Of a DNA stretch of 64,000 nt, positions 58,755 to 64,000 are shown piece after piece. Source of the DNA: Streptomyces sp. Je 1-79 (GTDB lineage: Bacteria > Actinomycetota > Actinomycetes > Streptomycetales > Streptomycetaceae); assembly GCF_025195125.1 (NCBI RefSeq), contig NZ_JAMGSL010000013.1, positions 135,848-199,847 of the forward strand, written 5' to 3'. Positions within the stretch are counted from its first letter, which is position 1, and every line of letters starts with the position of its first letter. A program made the translations under genes and the position numbers. The notes beneath the pieces were generated by a model, which made no database searches, was not told the origin of the DNA, and saw only the letters and a program-made list of their open reading frames with translations.

Positions 58755-60167
58755 ATGCGTGCCTACCTCGCCACCTCCATCGCCGTCACGTGCGCGACGG
58801 CGCTCGCCCTTCCGATGACCCTCGCGACCCCCGCAGCATCACTGCAGCCGGGCGCGCCGACCATGCCCACGGCGGCGCCGGCCGCCCTGGATCCCCCCGC
58901 GCGGGAAGCGGCGCCACCCGCCGTCGGCGCGGAGTCGGACGTCGCCGGATCCACCCAGTCCCTGCCGCTCGCGCCGCTCGTGGACGGCCGCCGGGCCGTC
59001 GGCTCCGCCGGTGCCGCGGGGGCGCAGGGCCTGACCCGACGGGACGTCAGACCCTTCTCCCTCGTGGGCGTCGTCTGGGACGACGTCCGGGCACACCTCC
59101 ACGGCACCGTCCAGGTCCGCACCCGGGCCAGCGGGAGCGCGGCCTGGTCGCAGTGGCAGGACGTGGAGATCCACAACGACGACCACGGGGCCGACCCCGG
59201 CACCGCGGAGGCCTCGGGCGCGGTCCGCGGGGCCACCGCGCCGCTCTGGGTCGGCGACTCGGACGGTGTCGAGGTCCGCGTGGAGCCGGACCGGTACAAG
59301 GACCTGCCGGGGACGGAGACCGGACGCCTCCCCGCCGGACTCCGCATCGAACTCGTCGACCCGGGACCGGAGCCGGCCGTCGACCCCGCCCCGGCTCCAG
59401 GCGCCAGGCAGGGAACCTTGGGGGCGCCGCAGTCGCGCATGCCCCACGGGGCGCGCCTGACGCACCGGGCACCGACCGTCGAGGAGGCGGCCGCCGCCTC
59501 CGTGAACGCCCAGCTCGCCCCGGTCGATACGGCAGCCATCCCGGCCGCCGTCGCCGCGAAGCCGTACATCGGACCCCGCCCGAAGATCATCACGCGCAAG
59601 GGCTGGGGCGCCGACGAGAGGCTGCGGGAGAAGGGCTTCGTCTACACCAAGGCGGTCAAGGCCGCCTTCGTCCATCACAGCGCGACCGGCAACAACTACA
59701 CCTGCAAGCAGGCGCCCTCCGTCCTCCGCAGTATCTACCGCTACCACACGCAGAGCAGTGGCTGGCGTGACTTCGGCTACAACTTCGCCGTCGACAAGTG
59801 CGGAAACATCTACGAAGGCCGCGCCGGGGGCGTGGCCAAGCCGGTCCACGGCGCCCACACGCTCGGTTTCAACACCAACAGCATGGGCATCGCCGTCCTC
59901 GGCACCTTCACGTCGAAGACTCCGCCCGCCGCCGCGGTCAACGCCGTCGCGAGGCTGACGGCGTGGAAGCTGGGGCTGCACGGGGTGAATCCGAAGGGGA
60001 GGACGACGCTGGTCTCCGCCGGCGGGAAGTACAAGAAGGGCAAGAAGGTCACGTTCAACGCCATCGCGGGACACCGTGACGGCTTCGCGACGTCCTGCCC
60101 GGGAGCGCGCCTCTACGGGAAGCTCGGCACCACTCGGACCGCGTCCGCGAAGCTCCAGGGACGCTGA
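58755..60167 (+). CDS. secreted PGRP-type N-acetylmuramoyl-L-alanine amidase
   Basis: 470 residues. Signal peptide MRAYLATSIAVTCATALALP...PAAS. A ~180-residue N-terminal region (RRDVRPFSLVGVVWDDVRAH, WSQWQDVEIHNDD, PLWVGDSDGVEVRV) is a beta domain common in actinobacterial PGRPs. The C-terminal amidase_2/PGRP domain (from ~275): PKIITRKGWGADERL, FVHHSATGNNYTC, IYRYHTQSSGWRDFGYNF, GIAVLGTF, AIAGHRDGFATSCPG, giving the zinc ligands His, His, Cys. It cleaves the amide between muramic acid and the stem peptide, remodelling the wall. Length is typical. Confidence 0.93.
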   Translation: MRAYLATSIAVTCATALALPMTLATPAASLQPGAPTMPTAAPAALDPPAREAAPPAVGAESDVAGSTQSLPLAPLVDGRRAVGSAGAAGAQGLTRRDVRPFSLVGVVWDDVRAHLHGTVQVRTRASGSAAWSQWQDVEIHNDDHGADPGTAEASGAVRGATAPLWVGDSDGVEVRVEPDRYKDLPGTETGRLPAGLRIELVDPGPEPAVDPAPAPGARQGTLGAPQSRMPHGARLTHRAPTVEEAAAASVNAQLAPVDTAAIPAAVAAKPYIGPRPKIITRKGWGADERLREKGFVYTKAVKAAFVHHSATGNNYTCKQAPSVLRSIYRYHTQSSGWRDFGYNFAVDKCGNIYEGRAGGVAKPVHGAHTLGFNTNSMGIAVLGTFTSKTPPAAAVNAVARLTAWKLGLHGVNPKGRTTLVSAGGKYKKGKKVTFNAIAGHRDGFATSCPGARLYGKLGTTRTASAKLQGR

Positions 60168-60193
60168 TGAGACCGCCGGTCCGACCATCTGCA

Positions 60194-60199
60194 TAAACT
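60194..60199 (+). promoter_or_regulatory. TAAACT -10-like element before the sugar pyrophosphorylase gene
   Basis: TANNNT hexamer in a locally AT-rich stretch 27 bases after the amidase stop; no clear -35. Confidence 0.3.
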
Positions 60200-60278
60200 G
60201 ACCGGTCATATCGCCCGGACGAGCGAGACGAACACACGGGCGATGAGACCGGCCCCGGACAGGAAGCAGAGACGACAG

Positions 60279-61361
60279 GTGACAGAAGCGATCCTCCTGG
60301 TCGGGGGCAAGGGCACACGGCTGCGACCCCTCACGGTGAACACGCCGAAGCCCATGGTCCCGGCGGCGGGCGTGCCGTTCCTGACGCACCAGCTGGCGCG
60401 GGCCAGGGCCGCGGGCGTCGAGCACGTGGTGCTCGCCACCTCGTACCTGGCCGAGGTCTTCGAGCCGTACTTCGGGGACGGCTCGTCGCTGGGGCTCAGC
60501 CTGGAGTACGTCACGGAGGAGGAGCCGCTCGGCACGGGCGGCGCCATCCGCAACGTCGCCTCGCGCCTCCACTCGGGCCCGGACGACCCGGTCCTCGTCT
60601 TCAACGGCGACATCCTGACGGGCCTGGACATCCGGGCCCTGGTCGCCGCGCACGACGACTCGGGCGCGGACGTCTCGCTGCACCTGACCCGGGTCGACGA
60701 CCCGAGGGCGTTCGGTCTGGTTCCGACGGACCCGACCGGCCGGGTCACCGCGTTCCTGGAGAAGCCGCAGACGCCAGAGGAGATCGTCACCGACCAGATC
60801 AACGCGGGGGCCTACGTCTTCCGGCGCTCGGTCATCGACACGATCCCCACGGGACGACCGGTCTCGGTGGAGCGGGAGACCTTCCCCGAGCTGCTCGCCT
60901 CCGGGGCCCACCTCCAGGGCCTCGTGGACTCCACCTACTGGCTCGACCTCGGCACGCCCCAGGCCTTCGTCCGCGGCTCCGCGGACCTGGTCCTGGGCCG
61001 GGCCCCCTCCCCGGCGGTCCCGGGCCGCTGCGGCGACCGCCTGGTCCTCCCGTCGGCACGCGTGGCCCCGGACGCCAAGCTCACCGGCGGTACGGTCGTG
61101 GGCGCGGGCGCCGTGGTCGGCGAGGGCGCCCGTATCTCGGGCTCGACGCTCCACGCGGGCGCGGTCGTCGAAGCGGGCGCGGTGATCACCGACTCCCTGA
61201 TCGGAGCGGGCGCCCGCATCGGCGCGCGTACGGTCCTGACGGGCGCGGTCATCGGGGACGGCGCGCGCGTGGGCCCGGACAACGAGCTCCGCGACGGCGT
61301 CCGCGTCTGGTGCGACACCACGCTCCCGGCGGGCGCGGTCCGCTTCTCCTCGGACCAGTAG
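60279..61361 (+). CDS. NDP-sugar pyrophosphorylase (mannose-1-phosphate guanylyltransferase-like)
   Basis: 360 residues from GTG 60279, where the family sequence begins; ATG 60243 would add 12 residues. Nucleotidyltransferase domain: EAILLVGGKGTRLRPLTVNT (nucleotide loop), VEHVVLATSYLAEVFEPYF, PLGTGGAIRNV, VFNGDILTGLD, FLEKPQTPEE, STYWLDLGTPQAFV. The C-terminal ~100 residues are a left-handed beta-helix of hexapeptide repeats (GAGAVVGEGARISGSTLHAG). It makes an activated sugar, probably GDP-mannose, for cell-surface glycans or F420-independent glycolipids. Confidence 0.93.
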   Translation: MTEAILLVGGKGTRLRPLTVNTPKPMVPAAGVPFLTHQLARARAAGVEHVVLATSYLAEVFEPYFGDGSSLGLSLEYVTEEEPLGTGGAIRNVASRLHSGPDDPVLVFNGDILTGLDIRALVAAHDDSGADVSLHLTRVDDPRAFGLVPTDPTGRVTAFLEKPQTPEEIVTDQINAGAYVFRRSVIDTIPTGRPVSVERETFPELLASGAHLQGLVDSTYWLDLGTPQAFVRGSADLVLGRAPSPAVPGRCGDRLVLPSARVAPDAKLTGGTVVGAGAVVGEGARISGSTLHAGAVVEAGAVITDSLIGAGARIGARTVLTGAVIGDGARVGPDNELRDGVRVWCDTTLPAGAVRFSSDQ

Positions 61362-61560
61362 GGGACGTACGCCGGCCCAGGGCCGGGGCGCGATGGAGCT
61401 GCGCCCACAGGGCACGGCGCCCTAGGGGGCGGGGGGTGCACCCCCCGCCTGCCGGGGCCATGCGCCCCTAGGGCGACGCGCCCCCTAGGGCGACGCGCCC
61501 CCCTAGGGCCCCGGTGCACCCCCACCCGCAGGGGCACGGGCCCCGGATACGCTCGTAGGC
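61362..61560. repeat. intergenic run with palindrome and four CCTAGG sites
   Basis: A perfect 22-nt palindrome (61428-61449, GGCGGGGGGTGC... mirrored) can act as a terminator for the upstream gene. CCTAGG occurs at 61421, 61467, 61484 and 61502; the last three sit in repeats GACGCGCCCCCTAGGGC. No coding sequence here. Confidence 0.75.
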
Positions 61561-62565
61561 ATGGCCGGCCGCTTCGCACCCCGTACCCCGACGACCCGCA
61601 CCACCGTGCGCGGCGGCCATGTCCCCGTACCCGCCGCCAGGGTGCCCGGCCCGGTCTCCGGGGCGACCCGCCGCTGGACCCCGGCCGCCCCGACCGACCT
61701 CGGCCTCACCCTCGGCCCGCTGCGCCGCGGCCCCGCCGACCCCACCTTCCGTACCACCCCCGACGGCTCCGTCTGGCGCACCGCCCGCACCCCCGACGGC
61801 CCCGGAACGCTCCGGGTCGCCCTCCGGCAGGGCACGGCGGAGGCAGAGGCCTGGGGGCCTGGCGCGGACTGGCTCCTGGACGGGCTGCCCCGGCTGCTCG
61901 GCGCCGAGGACGACCCGGGCGCGTTCACCCCCCGCCACCGACTCCTCGCCGCGACGCACCGACGCCGCCCCGGCCTCCGGCTGACCCGTACGGGACTGGT
62001 GATGGAGTCCCTGATCCCGTCGATCCTGGAGCAGAAGGTCACCACCCACGAGGCCTACGGTGCCTGGCGGCTGCTCGTACGGAAGTACGGCGAGCCCGCC
62101 CCGGGCCCCGAGGCGCACCGCCTCCATGTGATCCCCGACGCCCGCACCTGGTCGCTCATCCCGTCCTGGGAGTGGCACCGCGCGGGCGTCGACAACAAGC
62201 GTGCCGCCACGATCCTGCGCGCCGCCAAGGTCGCCCGCCGGATGGAGGAGGCCGCGGGCATGGATCCCGAACAGGCCCAGCGGCGGCTGGAGTTGATTCC
62301 CGGGATCGGCCCCTGGACCTCGGCCGAGACGGTCCAGCGCAGCAACGGCGCCCCGGACGCCGTGAGCGTCGGCGACTACCACCTGCCCGGCATCGTCGGT
62401 TACGCCCTCGCGGACGACCGCGCCGCCGACGACGCGGCGATGCTCGAACTCCTCGCCCCCTACGCGGGACAGCGCCACCGCGCGGCGCGGCTCATCCTGC
62501 TCAGCGGCCGGACCCCGCCCCGCAGGGCGCCCCGCATGACCCCGGGCGACATCGCGTCCCTCTGA
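61561..62565 (+). CDS. AlkA-like HhH-GPD DNA glycosylase
   Basis: 334 residues. An N-terminal ~120-residue domain with no clear motif is followed by the HhH-GPD core: RLTRTGLVMESLIPSILEQKV, WEWHRAGVDNKRAATIL, the helix-hairpin-helix LELIPGIGPWTSAETVQ, and the catalytic Asp loop DAVSVGDYHLPGIVGYALA. Removes alkylated bases such as 3-methyladenine in base-excision repair. Convergent with fbiB. Its high-GC Pro/Arg-rich start may be partly non-coding; ATG 61561 is the first in-frame ATG. Confidence 0.9.
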   Translation: MAGRFAPRTPTTRTTVRGGHVPVPAARVPGPVSGATRRWTPAAPTDLGLTLGPLRRGPADPTFRTTPDGSVWRTARTPDGPGTLRVALRQGTAEAEAWGPGADWLLDGLPRLLGAEDDPGAFTPRHRLLAATHRRRPGLRLTRTGLVMESLIPSILEQKVTTHEAYGAWRLLVRKYGEPAPGPEAHRLHVIPDARTWSLIPSWEWHRAGVDNKRAATILRAAKVARRMEEAAGMDPEQAQRRLELIPGIGPWTSAETVQRSNGAPDAVSVGDYHLPGIVGYALADDRAADDAAMLELLAPYAGQRHRAARLILLSGRTPPRRAPRMTPGDIASL

Positions 62566-62629
62566 GAGCGCGATGGTGCCCGGGTGGCGGCAAGCGGGTG
62601 CGGGTGGCGGCCGGCGGGGCCGCCGGGCG

Positions 62630-63952
62630 CTACCGGACCTCGATGAACTGCCCCGCCTGCCGAGCCGGCCGGTCCTTCGGCGGTGCGGCCGCGTGGCCCA
62701 CCGCCACCGCGCCCATCGGGTCCCAGTCGGCGGGGAGCCCGAGGACGTCCCGTACGACCTCGCGGCAGAACATCGTCGAGGACACCCAGGCCGAGCCGAG
62801 CCGCTCGCCCGCCAGAGCCACCAGGAAGTTCTGGACGCCCGCGCCCGTCGCGACCACGAACATCTCGCGCTCGGCGGCGTCGCGGCGCGGGTCGCCGTAG
62901 TGGTGCGAGCCGTCCATGACCAGGCAGGGCACGACGAGGTACGGAGCGTTCCGCAGGACGTCGCCGCGGCGCACGCGCTTCGCGACCGACTCCTCGGACT
63001 TGCCGTCCCGCCGCAGGTCCGCGATCCACGCGTCCCGCATCGCGTCCAGCAGCCGGACGCGCGAGGCCTCCGACTCCAGGAGCACGAACCGCCACGGCGT
63101 GGTGTGGTGCGGCGCCGGGGCCGTCACGGCGGCGGCCACCGCCCGCCGTACGGCGCCCGGGTCCACGGGCTCGTCGGTGAACTCCCGGACGGTACGCCGC
63201 AGGGTCACCGCCTCCCGTACCGCCTCGGAGGTCCCGAGCCGGAACATGTCGTCGGCCGCTCCGCGCACCAGCGCCCGGGCGCCCTCGTCGCAGGAGGCGT
63301 CCACCACGTGCGGCAGGCCCCGGACGACGGCGACCGGCAGCCCCTCCGCCTTGCCCTTCACCAGGTCGCCCGCGGCGGCGAGCTCGTCGGCGGTGGCGAC
63401 CACCGTGGCGCTGAGCGGATTGCCGTGCGCGTCCGTACCGCCGCGCAGGTCGTCCAGGACCCGCACCCCCGCCGCGCCGATGGCGACGTCGGTCAGACCG
63501 CTGCGCCAGGGCCGCCCGAAGGTGTCCGTGACGACGACACCGACGTCGACGCCGAGCGTGTCGCGCAGCCCGTCCCGTATCGCGCGGGCCGAGGCGTCCG
63601 GGTCGACGGGCAGCAACAGCACCGTCCCGGCAGGGGTGTTGGAGGCGTCGACCCCGGCCGCGGCCATCACGAGCCCCTGCCGGTTCTCGACGATCCGCAG
63701 AGCGCCGCGCCGCGCCACCACCCGTACCGTCTCGGCGTCGATCGCCTCCTCGCGGTCGTCGGCGGCGATCACCCGCCCCTCGGCCTTGCTCACGATCTTG
63801 GAGGTGACGAGCAGGACGTCGCCGTCCTCCAGGCCGGGGGAGACGGAGGTGATGAGCTTGGCGAGATCGTCCCCGGCCCGTACCTCGGGCAGCCCGGGGA
63901 GCGCCCACACGCGATAGCCCACAGCCGGGGAGCCGTCCGCAGGACCCGTCAT
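62630..63952 (-). CDS. fbiB: coenzyme F420-0:L-glutamate ligase / nitroreductase-domain fusion FbiB
   Basis: 440 residues from ATG 63952. The N-terminal ~245 residues form the CofE ligase (VWALPGLPEVRAGDDLAKLI, LLVTSKIVSKAEGRVIAADD, GVVVTDTFGRPWRSGLTDVA) that adds glutamates to F420-0; the C-terminal ~190 residues are an FMN nitroreductase fold (TLRRTVREFTDEPVD, APAPHHTTPWRFVLLE, GAGVQNFLVALAGERLGSAW) that reduces dehydro-F420-0 in actinobacteria. The fusion length matches FbiB. It overlaps the fbiA stop by four bases (ATGA). Confidence 0.95.
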   Translation of the reverse strand: MTGPADGSPAVGYRVWALPGLPEVRAGDDLAKLITSVSPGLEDGDVLLVTSKIVSKAEGRVIAADDREEAIDAETVRVVARRGALRIVENRQGLVMAAAGVDASNTPAGTVLLLPVDPDASARAIRDGLRDTLGVDVGVVVTDTFGRPWRSGLTDVAIGAAGVRVLDDLRGGTDAHGNPLSATVVATADELAAAGDLVKGKAEGLPVAVVRGLPHVVDASCDEGARALVRGAADDMFRLGTSEAVREAVTLRRTVREFTDEPVDPGAVRRAVAAAVTAPAPHHTTPWRFVLLESEASRVRLLDAMRDAWIADLRRDGKSEESVAKRVRRGDVLRNAPYLVVPCLVMDGSHHYGDPRRDAAEREMFVVATGAGVQNFLVALAGERLGSAWVSSTMFCREVVRDVLGLPADWDPMGAVAVGHAAAPPKDRPARQAGQFIEVR

Positions 63953-64000
63953 CCCCGGACCTCCTCCGCCAGCGCCAGCGCCTCGCGCGCCATCGCCGCC
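63949..64000 (-). CDS. fbiA: C-terminal end of FbiA (2-phospho-L-lactate transferase), 5' part outside the window
   Basis: Only the last 16 codons are in the window; they read AAMAREALALAEEVRG, stop at 63951-63949. The position directly before fbiB with an ATGA overlap, and the Ala/Leu-rich helical tail, agree with FbiA, which makes (dehydro-)F420-0 from Fo. Identification rests mainly on context. Confidence 0.7.
   Translation of the reverse strand, partial: AAMAREALALAEEVRG

Overview
The window is high-GC (clearly above 70%) actinobacterial chromosome with near-total G/C at third codon positions, GTG/TTG starts, many 4-base ATGA/GTGA stop-start overlaps and very rare TTA leucine codons. These features, a coenzyme F420 gene pair, sortase LPxTG/LAxTG substrates and a cluster of LytR-CpsA-Psr (LCP) proteins point to Streptomyces or a close relative. 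From memory only, the core gene order (hut genes, SigB-type sigma module, peptide transporter, two-component system, purK/purE, LCP genes, sugar nucleotidyltransferase, fbiB/fbiA) resembles the SCO3073 to SCO3036 stretch of S. coelicolor; I could not check this. No tRNA, rRNA, CRISPR array or intact mobile element was seen.

Layout. 1-3837: M20 amidohydrolase (5' cut by the window), hutF and hutI, a histidine-degradation operon. 3941-9143: accessory genes on the minus strand (secreted FG-GAP protein, wHTH protein, HD phosphohydrolase, XRE regulator with a TTA codon, kinase-like protein) plus a plus-strand protein that resembles a serine-recombinase catalytic domain without its serine. 9310-21212: a polysaccharide locus (acyltransferase with a TTA codon, GT2, CE4 deacetylase, GT-C-like membrane protein, GH26 hydrolase, lipoprotein, Wzx-like flippase, DegT aminotransferase). 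21335-23389: SigB/SigF-type sigma factor divergent from a STAS antagonist and a HATPase anti-sigma-like protein. 23572-27504: four translationally coupled genes for cell-surface proteins, the outer two with sortase signals.

27589-35969: POT peptide transporter, response regulator and histidine kinase, GtrA, purK-purE, M19 dipeptidase and a decayed, frameshifted dipeptidase-like paralog. 36098-40398: UDP-glucose/GDP-mannose dehydrogenase, lipoprotein, DUF1023 alpha/beta hydrolase and a coupled small helical protein. 40534-57532: five LCP proteins interleaved with a thioesterase and a GT2, and split by a secretome island (45389-52237) holding a SapA-like protein, a lipoprotein, three tandem I36 inhibitor-like proteins, a MacB-type efflux system and a small secreted protein. 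57865-64000: TIGR03089 protein, PGRP amidase, NDP-sugar pyrophosphorylase, AlkA-like glycosylase, fbiB and the end of fbiA.

The dominant theme is the cell envelope: making, exporting, modifying and anchoring glycopolymers and proteins, with a stress-type sigma module and probable bldA control embedded. The best candidates for something under-described are the coupled four-gene surface operon beside the sigma module, the GH26/CE4/acyltransferase polysaccharide locus, and the I36-lipoprotein-efflux island inside the LCP cluster. Intergenic regions hold many short tandem duplications (13-33 bp), which look like a local habit of this genome.
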